64,000 nucleotides of DNA from Guadua angustifolia (GCA_036346375.1 CM070502.1:20312924-20376923); one strand, 5' to 3'; shown: positions 31,883 through 45,032, counted from the stretch's first letter. Program-made: numbers and translations. The notes: a model not told the origin generated them from the sequence alone.

Positions 31883-33507
31883 TTAGGCCACATTGGAGAT
31901 ATCAATGACATTTAATTCATTTCTCAATTTGCAAAATCTAGACTCATCTAAGGGTTTAGTGAGTATATCCGCTAATTGATTTTCCATTCTAATGTGACTA
32001 ATCTCAATATCCCTTTACATACATGATCTCTCAAGAAATGATGCGGGATATCGATGTGTTTTGTTCTTGAGTGTTGGGCGGGATTATTTGCAATTTTAAC
32101 CGCGCTTTCATTATCACATAAGAGAGCACCTTCTTAAAATTTATTCCATAATCCATTAGAGTTTGCCTCATCCATAACAATTGGCGCAACAACTCTGCGG
32201 CGGATATATATTAAACCCGGCGGTGGATAAAGCTACGGAGTTTTGTTTCTTGGAGAACCATGAAACTAGGGATCTACCTAGCAATTGACAACTCCGGAGG
32301 TGCTTTTTCTATCCACTTTACAACCCGCATAATCCGAATCCGAATATCCAATTAGATCAAATTTTGCACCTTTAGGATACCATAACCCTATGTTTGAGGA
32401 ATGTTTCAAATATCTTAGAATTCTCTTCTGACAACTAAATGGCATTCTTTGGGAGAAAGCTTGAAAGCGAGCACACATGCAAACACTAAACATAATATCG
32501 GGCCTAGATGCGGTGAGATAAAGCAAACTACCAATCATGGATCTATAAAGCTTTAAATCTACCGATTACCTTCCTCGTTTAAGTCGAGATGCTGGTTTGA
32601 TGCCATTGGAGTCTTGATCGGCTTGGCGTCCTCCATGCCAAATCTTTTAAGAAGATCCTTCATTATACTTGATTTGGCTTCTGAGCGTCCCATTCTTGAG
32701 TTGCTTGATTTGAAGTCCAAGGAAGAAGCTCAATTCTCCGATCATCGACATTTCAAACTCCTAGACATCATATCACCAAATTCTTTGCAAAAATCTTCGT
32801 TAGTAGAACCGAAAATGATATCGTCAACATAAATTTGACATACAAAGATTCATCATCAATTATTTTTGTAAAGCGTTGTATCAACCTTCCCAATTTTGAA
32901 ACCCTTTGAGAGTAGAAAATTTCTAAATCGCTCATACCATGCTCTAGGAGCTTGTTTGAGTCCGTATAAGCGCTTTAGAGAGTTTGTAGACATGATTAGG
33001 ATATTTGGAATTTTCAAAACCGGAGGTTGTTCTACAAATAACAATTCGGATATTTGTCCATTTAGGAAAGCACTCTTTACATCCATTTGAAACAATTTAA
33101 TATCAAAGCTAGAAGCAAATGCAAGCAATATTCTAATAGCCTCTAATCTAGCTCTACGGTGCAAAGGTTTCACAGAAGTCTAATCCTTCAACTTGAGTAA
33201 AACCTTGCGCCACTAATCTAGCTTTGTTTCTTACAACAATTCCATTCTCATCTTGTTTATTTGAAAGACCCATTTTGTGCCAATTACATTATGTTCTTTA
33301 GGTCTTTCTACTAATGTCCAAACATCATTACGAGCAAAATTATTTAATTCTTCATGCATGGCATTTACCCAATCCGGATCAACTAATGCTTCATCTACAT
33401 GAGTAGGTTCAATTGAAGATACAAAAGAATAATGCTCACAAAATGAAGCAACACGGGATCGAGTTTGAACGCCCTTACTCACGTCACCCAATATTTGATC
33501 TATTACC
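31883..33507 (-). pseudogene. Sirevirus Y RT and RNase H, copy 1, truncated
   Basis: Minus-strand copia RT/RNase H. 'LYLTASRPDIMFSVCMCARF' (32278-32538) and 'LFQMDVKSAFLNGQISELLF' (about 33015-33095) match the better copy at 48433-50059. The RNase H tail is broken between 31883 and 32277, and the YVDD region (about 32815-32850) is disrupted. Where the second copy has a stop before 'RPKEHN' (near 49867), this one reads Glu. The region ends at 33507 where sequence switches to a chromovirus LTR, so the RT N-terminus, integrase and gag are missing. Confidence 0.85.
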
Positions 33508-35681
33508 AACCCCAAGCATTTTCCATAAACAATTCATTTTCATGAAAATCTAACCCTTGGCCAGTAATCATGAGCGATGCTCATTCTGTGAAACACGGCT
33601 ATTGAATAGGTTGTACACTCTGCGAGAGGTTATACACTTTACCCACAAGATCTGATCAAATACCACCAAGGCAAATAACATGTGAAGCCTTTCCAAAGTT
33701 CCATCTAAACCGATCTTGCCGCTAAGGTTTCAACCTTTGGAGGGAGTTTACCACACCGGGCCCCTTTGCGCCATGTGAGTTCTCATTCCGCTTCTCAGAC
33801 CTCACACCACCACGCAGTACCAAAGAATAGATTTCCCGGTTTACTCATCTAAGCGTCCCATTCACAGACTTGTGGTATATGAGAGACTCATTCAAATGCT
33901 GCTAAGGTTAAGTCCTTAGTTGGCCGAGAGCAAGACTAACCAAGTGTAACTCAAATATCCATGTCCAATAAAAACCAAAATCGGAAATGTCACGTGGCGG
34001 GGCTAAGCATACTACTTGGTCTACTCAACCCATGTTGGCAAATTATTAATGTCAACTATTAATCCATAACCTAGGGTGACAAAGGATTCATGGCCTACAA
34101 TTATATCTGACAAGGTAGCATCTGACAACTAGGCATTTAGCTAATCCCAAAACTTATTCAACTCATTTCTATCAAATTAGCATGCAATAGTTTAAATCAA
34201 AATAATTTGCTCTAATAGGTTCAACATGATCAAACACAACTTGCCTTCAAAAAGTCTTGGTTAGGGTCTGAACTTGCTCCTGGGTCGAGAACTTCTCCTC
34301 GAAACCTTCGGGCACTTCAAGCGTCTCAGCGTAGCATAAATAAATAGCAATAAATAAATAAAACAGAGAGCAACTCAAGCCTAAAATTCAAATAAAATTC
34401 ATAAACAGAAAGAGCTTGATTTTACAAATTTATATAAATTGGAATCACTCAAATCGGAGTTAAAAGCGAAAGTTATAAGCATTTGAAGTTTCAAAATTCA
34501 TTTAAAATCAATAAACCGAATTAAATAAATATTTTTCTTTTAAAATTAATTATTCGTCATCGTGACCGATGTGCCACGAAGTGACACGTGTGCCTGTGAG
34601 CGTCGTACGACAAGCTATTTGACAAGTGGGTCCGCAGTGGCGTCGACATAGCGTCAACGATGGCGTCCACGCCGCGATGTTCGGTGCGAAGTGGCCGTCT
34701 TGTCGATGACTCATGTGACGATGCTCGTCGGTGAAGGGCCGACATGTGGGTCGCCTTGTCGGCTGACTCATGCGCTGATGAGCGTGCGGTGAGGCCGACA
34801 TGTGAGGTCGCCTGCGGGTCCGTGCCGCATGAAGCGGATGGCGTGACGGCAGGTGGCCCTCGGTTGCATCTAACGGCGGAGATTAGAAGATGGAATTCAC
34901 TGTTCTAAGCGGCGTGGGCTACCTCGTGATCGGATGGAATCGTCCTTTGGCAGCTGCGAATCCGCGGCGTTGCTGGCGTGGTCGCAAGCCGAGCGAAAGC
35001 GTGGCGTGGCGTTCCGTGCTTCTCGTGGCGAAAAATGCAGCTCACAGCGGCTCGGCGAAGGACTCAAGGACCAACGGCGGCACGGAGGATCACCGGCTGG
35101 CGCAAGCAACGCGAAAGTCTGGCTGGAGAAGACTTCAGCGAGCTTCGTCGCGGCAGGACGACTTCGGCGGCGTGAGCTAGAGGCAAAGGTGCGGCACGTC
35201 TAGGGCTTCGGCGTGCTGGCGCATTAAATAGTCCTCAGCGTCCAGTGAAAAGCGGAGACCAAGAGCCTCAGCGGCAGGCGGAATCCGTGACGAATCGGAT
35301 TATGCGTGGATACGTGGGCCTTGGATGAAGATCTAGCAATTTGGCTAGGGTTTTTCGGAGCCGGCACGCATCTTCGACCGATCTTGTTCATCGGGATTTT
35401 AATCCTTTTGAATAAAATTAATTCGAAAATAAAATAATTTATTTGAGGCATTAAAATATCAGAAAAATTCGGAAAAATTCTCAAAATATTTTAGGACATT
35501 TGTGACTCAAATAAAATATTTCAGCAAAATTTTATTTTAACTTTTCTATTATTAATTAATTGATAAATGGTTTAATTCAAAATAAATCCAAATAATTCCA
35601 AATAAATCCAAATAAATTCGAAATTCCCAAAAATTCAAAATACCATTTAAATGCAAGAAAAGCAAAAATTGGGGTGTTACA
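33508..35681 (-). mobile_element. Tekay-type chromovirus 3' LTR, truncated
   Basis: Matches 59432-61637. On the minus strand it starts TGTAACACCCC (35681), immediately after the polypurine tract AAGGGAGG, and should end in ...CCCGACA, but the last ~580 bp present at 58854-59431 are missing here. The cut at 33507/33508 shares only ATT between the joined sequences. The GC-rich middle (34550-35220) differs from the other copy mainly by short indels, and the AT-rich ends are nearly identical. Confidence 0.85.
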
Positions 35682-38004
35682 AACCTCCCTTAACTGAATC
35701 TCGAATTCTGAGATTCTGTAATGACTAGAATAGGTTAGGAATTCCTTCTTCAGTCCTCTTCAGCCCCAGTGGCTTCACTCTCAAATGGTTATCTAATCGA
35801 ACTCGCAGAAGGGTCGATTTATTTCGCTTTCATCCATCGTATCCAAGATCTTTACCGGCACTTTTATAGGTCAAATCCTCCTCGCAATGACCGACTCTAA
35901 TCAAGATCGCTTCTTCTCGCACTCGGAGACATTTCTTTAATTGTGACACATGGAACACATCATGCACTCGCTAATGACTCCAGAATCTAACCGAACGCTT
36001 ACTTCACCTCACGACTTAGGATCTTGAACGGCCAACATATCTTGGCGCTTAACTTCCCTTTAGTGTGAAACCTCTTAACTCCTTTATGCTGGGTAACTCG
36101 AGATACACAAAATCTTCAGCTCAAAGCTCAAATCCTCAGCGATTATCAAGATAACTCTTCGCTTTGATTGTGCAATTTTCAACCTTTCCCCGATCATGGC
36201 TACCGCTTCTTCACTTCTCAAGAATGTCCTACCAACATATGACGCCTCCTGCCTCATTCCAATTCAACGCGTTCGACGTGGTCTTCCATATAGTGCTTCA
36301 AATGGCGACATCTCGCAAACTTGCTCGGTAGTTGTTGTTATAGCTAAACCTCAGATACGGCAAGCACTTGTCCCACGGTTGTATAAGCCAAGCACATGCC
36401 CTCAACATGTCCTCCAAGATTCGATTAACTCTTTCCGCTTGCCCATCGTCTCGGGTGATATGCAAGATCGAAGTTCGACGGGTCCCTAGGGCTTCATGCA
36501 ACTTATCCCAAAATCTTGAGGTAAACCGAGTACCTCCGTCTGATACAATTTTCTTCTAACTCCATGGACATACAATCCTTGACATATACAATTCGCTAAA
36601 CGGTCCTCCAATAGGTAGTCTTCACGGGTATAAAGTGGCGACCTTTGTTAAACGGTCCACTATAACCCATATGGAGTCATACCGTCGGTTCTTCATGAAA
36701 CCGTAATGAAATCCATTCCGATTTCTCCCATTTCCACTGTATCTTCGGTCAGAGTGTACTCGCCGCCTTTTGATGCATTGCTTTGACTCTTGGCATGTAT
36801 CGCGACAACGCAACATGCTCGCAACTTCACGCTTCATGCTTGGCCACCGAATCTTTCCTTCGGTCTTGGTACATCTTAGTACTTCCTGATGAATGGAGTA
36901 CTTGGAATCATGGGCTTCCTCCAAAATCACCGTTTAGCCTCGCTTAGCAGAGCGATATGCGATTTTTAATCCACAATGTACCTTGCTCATCCAAATTTTG
37001 AAATCCTTCGCTTTGCCTTTCTCCATTTTGGACTTAATCTCAATCTTGACATCATCCTTCCGTCTCCTCACTTAACTGATCTTCCAAAGTAGGCTTCACT
37101 TCTAAAGCGTTAAGAATCCCTTAGGTACAACTTCCAACTTTAACTTCAAATTCCTTGCATAACTCGACCGACTTGCTTCTAGCAACATGTTCACGGTGGC
37201 TCTTCCGACTTAAAGCATCACCACTACATTGGCTTTCCCGGTGATAATGAATTCCCTGATTATAATCCTTAATTAATTCCAACCACCTTCTCCGCCTCAT
37301 GTTCAGATCCGATTGAGTGAATATATATTTAAGACTCTTATGGTCCGGTACACCCTCACATCTGCTTTCCAATCGATAGTGCCGCCATAACTTCAAGGCG
37401 GTACCACTACCGCTAATTCCAGATCATGCGTCGGATAGTTCTCTTCATGCGCCTCAATCGCTTTGATGCATACGAACGACCTTTCGCTTCCGATTAACAC
37501 GCATCCTAGTCCTTTGCGCGATGCATCACAATATATATCAAAGCTCGCTTAAATCCCAGAGAACTAACACCGTGCCGATGTCAATCGCTCTTCAACTCCG
37601 AAACTTCGCTCACATTCCGGCCCATGTAAACTTCTTTCTCCTTCTTCAACAATTGCGTAAGAGGTCTCGCAATCGCTGAGAATCCTCCAATAAATCGGCG
37701 GTAATAACCACCATTCCAAGGAAACTACGGATTTGGTCACCGCTTGGGTGGCTCCCAATGCAACACTGCTTCCACCTTACTTGGGTCAATCATCGACTCC
37801 TTCATGCCACCACATGTCCAAGGAATTCCACCTTGTTCTTCCGAAATCACACTTGCTAAACTTAGCTAAAAGTTGTCGCTTCTTAACTTCTCCAAAACTA
37901 GCTTCAGATGTTCAGATGCTCTTCTCTCGCCTTGGAGTAGACTAGTATGTCATCTATGAACACAACAACAAACTTGTCCAGTATTCCATGAAAACCTTGT
38001 TCAT
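35682..38004 (-). pseudogene. Chromovirus pol: RT (3' part), RNase H, integrase, chromodomain region
   Basis: Minus-strand Ty3-gypsy pol, broken by many indels. In order from 38004: 'FVVVFIDDILVYSK' (RT catalytic Asp pair, about 37985-37944); RT thumb/connection (37758-37564); 'HKSLKYIFTQSDLNMRRRRW' RNase H (about 37340-37280); integrase zinc region 'EEAHDSKYSIHQ' (36925-36890); 'YDSIWVIVDRLTKVA' (first catalytic region, about 36681-36637); 'DDGQAERVNRILEDMLRACA' (36455-36396). The C-terminal 'VHDVFHVSQLKKCLRVREEA' (about 35965-35906) precedes the region homologous to the chromodomain of Tekay-type elements. It ends at the polypurine tract before 35681. The N-terminal RT, protease and gag are absent at this site. 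Confidence 0.85.
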
Positions 38005-38563
38005 CTCGCTCATAGGCAAGCGGTGATGGTCCCGAATGGGCGGCGCCCTCGTTGGAGTGGGCTAAAGAGGAGGCGAGCGGGCGCCGACTGGTTGGTGGGA
38101 AGAGACCCACTGCCGTTGCCACCACATTCCCCCGACCACCATCGTGATTGTTTAGAGGGTGAGCAAGCGCCGGATCGATGAAGCTGTTTTGAACTTCACC
38201 TCCACCGCCGCCGATGGCCTCGCCTTTTTCTCCTCTGCTATTGGAGGAGGCGATGACCCTTGCAAAAGGAGTGGAGATCGCATGGTCTTGTGCGGGGGCG
38301 ACGCGCAGCTTGCTCGTCATGTCCTCTTCTTCGGGCCACACCTCCCTCTCGACGGCCGTCCAGTTGATCTCCTCCTCGGGCCAAACCTTTTTCTCGACTG
38401 TGTCCTAATCGATCTCATCACTCTCGTCCTCGGAAAGGATGATGACGATAGGTTGCGAGGGCCCCTTGGCTGGAGGCTTAGGAGAGATCCCAAGGGAAAC
38501 CTCCCGAGCAGGAGGCCCCTCGAGGATCTCCAAAGAGGGAGAAGGAGGCGGTGAGGAGGCCAT
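38005..38563 (-). pseudogene. Gypsy B antisense ORF 2, copy 2, truncated at the 3' end
   Basis: Second copy of 21542-22179. It starts at ATG 38563 ('MASSPPPSPSLEILEGPPA') and keeps the acidic and WPEEE-containing parts. It is cut at 38004 where chromovirus pol begins, so the last ~20 codons are lost and the open frame runs on into chromovirus RT sequence (the apparent 145-aa frame 38341-37904 is a fusion of the two). The fusion itself is probably meaningless. Confidence 0.65.
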
Positions 38564-40010
38564 GAAGGTGTTTCGAAAAAGCTGAAGGTGTTACAAGGCC
38601 AAAGCAAGAAGAAGGCGATGCCAAGTAACTGCGAACTCCCGTCTATTTATAGGCCAAGGAGCGAGTCAGGCCAAGAGTCGCGATTCAACGGGAGTCTGTG
38701 TCGGTTCCGGTTTACGAGGCGTTGCTCTGCAATCCTGCATAAATGCAGAAGTTGAAGAGACACCGAATGATGATGAGCTGTGCAAAGACCAAAGGACGCG
38801 ACGACTGTAGCAGTCCTTAGTAATAAAAGCTCAGTAAAAACAGCACTAAGCCTTATCGGTGTGACCGGGGGCTCGTGCACTCGGATGTACATCCAAAGGA
38901 CACTGGATGTGACGCTTACGCCCAACTGTCTCCTCAATGGCATAATCAAGCAGAAAGTCAGGGGCCATGTCATGCACCCGCAAAGCATGAAACTCCACCA
39001 AGTGCGCTAGGGGGCTCGACCACCGAGGCGTATGGTTGAGGGTTGTTTTTGAAGACATTTATGTCTACTCGTTGCAACCAACTATCGAGTAAGAGGTCGA
39101 AGATTGGCGTTGCTCAAGCTCTCACCTCTGCTTAGCCCCATCCTCAGTTTGAGATACTCATCGAGTAAGGGACCAGGAGTCATGACAGATGCGCGATGCT
39201 AACGCTCCGCTGACACCTCGATCCAGCTATCGAGTAGAGGCCGAGAGCAGAATCGTAGCTTGATGTTGGCTATACTCTACTCCCTACCCGATAGTCTCAT
39301 CGAGTAGAGAGTCGGGGGCTACAGGTAACTCGATACACGATACACGATACACAGGTAACCCGATACCTTGTCTAATTTTTGCTCTTTGTCAGTTCTCTTC
39401 TGGTCGATACGGCTATCGAGCGGAGCACACTGTATGCGAAAGTTATTATTAGTTTGAATGAACGCGAATCCCTTTGCTCGTACTTACTCGACTTCGTGCT
39501 TAATCAGTCAGCGAACGAGGCCAAAAGTGTAGCCATGCCTGAACCCGACGACGAGCAACTTTGTCCTGCGCGCAAACGAGCACCGGATTGTCAGACATCT
39601 AACGCTCAGCGGTTGGCGAGAGACGAGACCTCTAGTCAGTTCTACATGCGTTGCCCGATAAAGCTTGTGTTTGCTACGCAGCTTAAGCCATACGGTCGAT
39701 AAAGGCCGGCAAAGAATTGCAAAACTCTTAGTGTTTCTACACGGCACAAAGGTTTTGCACAGCCTCCCCGGGCGCAAGCTCGGGGGCTCAGGAATTTAAC
39801 AAGAATTTTTCTTAAGTCTTGTGCGTAGGTACAATCAGAGCACGAGCACCGGTTTATAAGTGCTAACCGGAATTGCGTCTACTCGTGTCTTCTTTGTTTC
39901 ATCGGTAAGGAACCAAATGGCAAGACATAGATGGACAAGCAAGACAGTTAGCATTTTCATCAAAAAGATTATAGAACCAACACAAGTCCCATTACATCAG
40001 CACCATAAGC
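38564..40010. other. Non-coding spacer with ATCGAGTAGAG repeats, copy 2
   Basis: Same content as 22180-23600: repeated ATCGAGTA(A/G)AG words between about 39084 and 39310 and ACACGAT repeats near 39335-39352. No convincing gene. Confidence 0.55.
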
Positions 40011-40936
40011 TTAAGGGCTTTGCTCGGCCTCGCTATCAAGAGATAGCTCTAATCCGTTCACAAACCGCTCGGCCTGATCTTTAAATGACTCGACAAGGTC
40101 AGCGATCTCACCATCCTCGCAGGCAAAACCATCCTCCAGGCACGAGAGATCCAAGTCCAGATAGTGGGAATTTACCATGCCGAGCAGGGACGACGATGCA
40201 AGACGAGCCGAGGTGGTCATGTGGTAGAGGGTTCTCGACTGCAGAGCGGCTAACACCTTGCCTGTCGCAGCCCTCTCTCCCTCGACCATCTTCAAGTACG
40301 CCTCCGCCTTGGCTAGGTTGGTTTTGGTTTTGGCGACGAGGCGTCCAGAGAAGAGTTCCTGGCTTGTAGCGCCTCCACCTCTACTGTCAGCTTTTGTGCC
40401 GCCGCTTCAGACTCGGCTAGAGCTCCCCTCAACTTCTTCACCTCTGCGTCGGCCTTGGCCCTGACGGCTTCCAACTCTGCTCGGAGTCCCGCCAGCTCGG
40501 TGTCTTTCATCCGGGTAATCTGTTGGTGGGAAGCTGCAAGTCGTTCATTTTGCTGCCTAGCTTGCGCACAGAACGTTTTAACGCGCCGCAGGGTCTCCGA
40601 AGCGTGCTGCCAAAAGGAAGCCGGAAGAAGTTAAGAAAGTAACAGAAGGGAAAACAGGCTCAAAGCAGAAGAGTGGCTAAGTAAGTTTGTGTACCTGTAT
40701 CTCTGGCTCCAGGACCGACCAGTATTCGAGGGGCGCTGGAGGAGGCAGAAGAAGCGAAGTTGTGGCCGTGAAAATTGCGGCAGTGTCTCGAAGGCCGGAG
40801 TGATCGCGGCTGTCTCCAATGGAGCAGGGTGTCGGCCGATGCTGGTGCGGCCACGTCCACTGGAGGCAAGGAGCTGTCTGGGGCAGCTGCCACCGTGTCT
40901 GGTGGCGGCAAGTTGCTAGCCTGAAAGGACAGGGGA
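40011..40936 (-). pseudogene. Gypsy B antisense ORF 1 (coiled coil), copy 2, cut at the 5' end
   Basis: Better preserved than copy 1. From about 40590 'ETLRRVKTFCAQARQQNERL' leads into 'AGLRAELEAVRAKADAEVKK' and 'ESEAAAQKLTVEVEALQARN' (40510-40313), a clear long coiled coil. After a short frame change it runs on to the conserved tail (40295-40011) ending in 'EAEQSP'. Splice-like or frameshifted sequence lies at about 40600-40936, and the frame is interrupted by LTR X at 40937. Lys/Glu/Ala heptads suggest a structural, oligomerising protein. No nuclease, membrane or nucleic-acid-binding motif is visible. Confidence 0.65.
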
Positions 40937-43469
40937 TGTCGCCTAGAGGGGGGGTGAATAGGCGAATTATACTTTTAAAACTTAATTGCAGCGGAAATAA
41001 AACAATCCAAGGTTTTCAGTCCGAGTGTCCGGGATTTTATCCGGATACTCCAGATAAATGTCCTGACTATCCGGTAATTGTCAGGGATACTCCGGGCTGG
41101 GCACCTCGGGATGAAATTTGAAATTCCTCCAACTTTTGAGCAATCTACTTGAACACAAAGATTCTAAACACTACCAGGAACCTAGATCAAGTAGTGGTCT
41201 AGCGAAAAGCTCAATAGAAAAGTAGATCGGGCAATTTCAAGATTCAAAATCAAATATTAAAACAAGAGTAAGAGGCAAACTTGGAGACGATGTTTTTTCA
41301 CCCGAAGTTCGGATCCTTGAGGGGATCTTACGTCTCCGTTGAGGCGGCTCCGTCACACTTGAGTCGGGATCTCTTTCAACCCTCTTACTCCCGGTGTTGC
41401 ACAAATGCACTCGCCGATTTCAACTCCTTTGACGCTTGAGCCGGGGTCTCTTTCAACCCTCTTCCTCCCGGTGTTGCACAAATGCACTCGCCGGTTTCAA
41501 CTCCTTTGATTCCTTCCCTTGCGGAGGCGGAATCCGCCTTCACAAACTTCCCACTACCAACCACACAAAGTACCGGTGGCTCGTGAGGCGACCTCCTAGC
41601 CGCCTAGGAGTCCTCAACCTCCAAGAGTAACAAATGCTCACGAAGAACAAGCTTGGAGATGAAAATCAAGTGCTCAAACAACTCAAATCTCACTCAATCT
41701 AACACCTCACTCATCAAACCCTTCCCAACCCTTCTCACAAAGGGATCACTTAGATCTAAGGGTAAAGAGGTGTTTTGGGGCTCAAGAACAAGAGGAGAAC
41801 ACCTCAAACCAAAGGGAATAACGGCCACCTTTGAAATGGGAAGAGAGGGCTTTAAATAGAGGTCCCCAAAAACTAGCCGCTTGAATCACAGCAAACCCGG
41901 ACTATCCGGACATTTAGTCCGGAGTGTCCGGACTGAAGAATTTGCTTTGAACCGAGAAGGTTAACCCGGAGTGTCCGGACTTTAATCCCGGAGACTCGGA
42001 CAATTTCCGAGTGTCCGGACTAAATATCCGGATACTCCGACTCGACTCAACTGACTCGACGAAAAAAGAGCATAACTTTTGATTCCGGACTCGATTTAAG
42101 TGATTTTGGACTCTATTGAAAGCTAAGAACAAGGGCTACACAACCAACAAGGTCTCACTACCCAATTTTAAAGGATAAATCCAGATTTCACCAAGAATCC
42201 AAGAGAGATCTACAATTCTCACTTTCCTGTACCACCAATACCACTCTCTCTCTAAATTTCACAAGGATGGATCATTTGAGCACTTGATACATCTAAAAGT
42301 CATTCGACGTTGCATCCCTCTTAATAGAACGGCAATCCTTAGACTCAAATTAAATCAAAGATAATACAAGTCTAGAAACAAGCATTTGCCGACTTCTTTC
42401 TTAACTCCTGCATGAAGACCTTCACCAAATGATTGATGACATTTTCGCCTTGTCCAACTTGACTCGATTCACCTCATGAGACTCTCGTCCTATCAACCTT
42501 GACTTGATCATCCTCTCCGACGATCTCCACGCCAAGTCGATCTTGACTTAGTCCTCAACTCTTGGTAACACCGCCGTCTTGTTGACCTCGGCTTAACGAT
42601 CATCCTTTGAGATACCTTGGTCATCATACACGTACGAGACCTAATTCTTTCCAAATCACTCATGAAAGACATTAGTCCCAAAAGCTCAATAGATATGAAT
42701 AAATTGATATTTGTGAGCAGTTGATTACCACAAGTGTTTCATATAAAGAAGCACAATATAAATGGAAACACTTGACATAAGAAATGTTCTCTACTAAGTC
42801 CATCATGATGAATATGTAATTGATCTATATGCACTAGAGAGATAATTGCTGATATGATGAATCAATTAAATCATGGCAAGGATCACAGCTTTACTTAAAT
42901 GAAACACATGATAGAATATACATCAATTGTACATGTGCAAATAATATTTTGAATAAGAGTAAATATGTGATCCAACTCTAGATTAAACTTCACTAAGAGA
43001 GGTGCATGAGAAGATACACAACTAAAACATTCATGCACCAAGTCAATCTATTGCAATGTGAAGTTTAACTCTAGTTAATACATGCATACTAAAAACAAAG
43101 CACATAATGAACTCAAATGAATATATATCCACAAATGAATATGACATGAACCAATGTGCATATATATAATCAACATGCTACTTGGAGTTCACTATGCATT
43201 TGCACAAAAGGAATGCAATAACAAATATGGAAGGGATACCGAGATTGCATACCTTATCTTTGCTTAACCATCCACTTGATTTTCCTCTAAATAGATGAGA
43301 CTAATACTCAACTTGGCAATGAACATGTTAGTCTCATAGCAATATAATCATATTAGAGGTTTGTCATTTGTTAAGCACTAAGTTAAGCATTTACACAATT
43401 ACATAGATTGTCATTATATGTGTTTGTCATTAATCACCAAAATAACATAAGTGGCTAGATGCACTTTCA
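40937..43469 (-). mobile_element. Copia element X, LTR copy 2 (about 2.53 kb)
   Basis: Same element end and same target position as 24496-27001. TGTCGCC start, GCACTTTCA end, minus-strand polypurine tract to the right. CCGGACTATCCGG- and CCGGAGTGTCCGG-type inverted words at about 41893-42040 are more complete than in copy 1, where several read CCTG in place of CCGG. Confidence 0.85.
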
Positions 43470-43553
43470 ATCTCCCCCTTTTTGGTGATCTATGACAAAC
43501 CTATTATCAATTGCACCAAATGACAATATTAAGATATTTAGCAATAAAACAAG
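43470..43553 (-). mobile_element. Residual internal end of copia X, copy 2
   Basis: 84 bp with the polypurine tract of X, ending in ACAAG next to LTR Y. Identical in layout to 27002-27085. It shows that Y was inserted into the 3' end of X before the block was duplicated. Confidence 0.75.
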
Positions 43554-45032
43554 TGTAAGATCGAGGATGAGCCTAGAGGGGGGGTGAATAGGCTTTTCTA
43601 AAATTTTCTATTACTAAATTCAAGTTTAGTGATTGCTAAGAACAAGTGCTAATTTTGTCGAATTTAATACTTAACAATTTTAGTGATCGCAAGATAATAT
43701 CACTACGCAAGTATATTTATTTCTAAGCAAGTAGCACACACGAATCAAATTTCTAGGATTTCACGAGAGTAGAGAACAAGCAAACCACAATTAATGGACA
43801 AGAGAATTTTTCCCGTGGTCTCGGAGACTTGCCGGTCTCCCCTACTCCACGTTGAGGTAGCTTGAATTGCTTCAAGCCGGCTCCACTCGCTTGAGCCTTC
43901 CCCGATCACTAGTGATAGCTCTTCCCCGCTCCGGGTAGGCGAGCTTCGTGCCTTCACAACCGCCCGGGTCTTCACACAACCTCCTTTGTGAAGATCACCG
44001 GAGCCTCACGCCTCCAAGCCGTCTAGGAGGCGGCAACCTCCAAGAGTAACAAACTTGACGTAGGCTTGAAACTTAAGAGTGCACACAATATGGCTCACTA
44101 AATGCAATGCACTCACTTGTTGCTCTCCAAAACTCAAGAATCAAGAATTCAATGCACAAGAGAGTGGAGAGTGTTTCTAGGGCTCAAGAGTATTCAATGG
44201 AGTCACCAACCAGCCCTACATACAGGTGGGGGGTATTTATAACCCCACCCCACACAAACTAGCCGTTATCTGCACTTCACCCTGATTTTGCGCCAAGGCC
44301 GGTACTACCGCCCTCTAGGGGCCGGTAGTACCGCACCTGCGGTATAACGGCTATACGGCGCAATAACTGCACTGACACGTAGCCGTTCTGCTTTTTTATA
44401 TATATGGCAGATTATCGCCCATGGGTGCGAGAATACCGCACAACCGACCGGAAAATCAATCAGATCGAAAAAAGGCTACGCCAACTATTGTCTTGGTAAT
44501 CAAGATTCAGCAGTACTACCGCTTAAGACCATGATAGTGCCTACCGGAGAGACCCGAAAACACACCTCACTGGAATATAGCTACCGCCAACTGTGGTGCG
44601 GTAGTACGCAAGACTTATGATACTACCGCCGAACCAAGCTAGATCTGCCATCTAAATTTTTCAACACTTTGATTTTTCTCTCGAATGCATAATTTTACGG
44701 ATGAACTAATGAGCCATATTAAAATGCACTTTCAAGTTTTAATGCCCAAACCAAGTCCCCCTTGATAGTACGGCTACTATCCTAAACAATCCGATCTTTT
44801 CCCAACTCCGAGATCGGTGAAAGGGCTAGAAAATACTTCTAACTTTTATACCTTCACTTCTTTAGCTTCTTTTGCGCGTACTCCTTCCATCTTTGCACTT
44901 GAAACCATCCAACATCTTTCTAGGAATACATTTATCCTGTTTCCAACTAACTTGCAAAAACATCGTTAGTCTTTTTCGCGTGATTGTCATTAATTATCAA
45001 AACCATAACCACATGGGGCCTAGATGCTTTCA
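43554..45032 (-). mobile_element. Sirevirus Y 3' LTR, copy 2 (1,479 bp)
   Basis: TGTAAG...TTTCA ends, same length as the LTR at 53588-55066. At 44300-44310 and 44323-44333 the inverted pair CGGTACTACCG / CGGTAGTACCG forms a hairpin-capable palindrome, and related words extend to about 44640. Such palindromes are a described feature of grass Sirevirus LTRs. The polypurine tract is at 45033-45047 on the minus strand. Confidence 0.9.

Larger units (their letters stand above)
21612..33507. repeat. Large duplicated block, copy 1 (about 11.9 kb)
   Basis: Collinear with 38005-50059. It contains the gypsy B antisense region, copia LTR X, Sirevirus LTR Y, the env-like ORF, the pol-env spacer and RNase H/RT. 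The left edge is shared from 'CTCGCTCATAGGC' and the right edge at 'TTTGATCTATT', after which this copy passes into a chromovirus LTR and the other copy continues in Sirevirus pol. Copy 1 carries more indels and no long intact frames. Confidence 0.9.

Noticed and set aside
34550..35220. GC-rich frames on both strands within the chromovirus LTR (also 60533-61205), considered as a gene
   Set aside because: The two LTR copies differ by many indels here and no frame is shared. The region lies fully within the LTR.
37904..38341. 145-codon minus-strand frame
   Set aside because: It is an accidental fusion of the gypsy B antisense ORF 2 with chromovirus RT across the breakpoint at 38004, not a gene.
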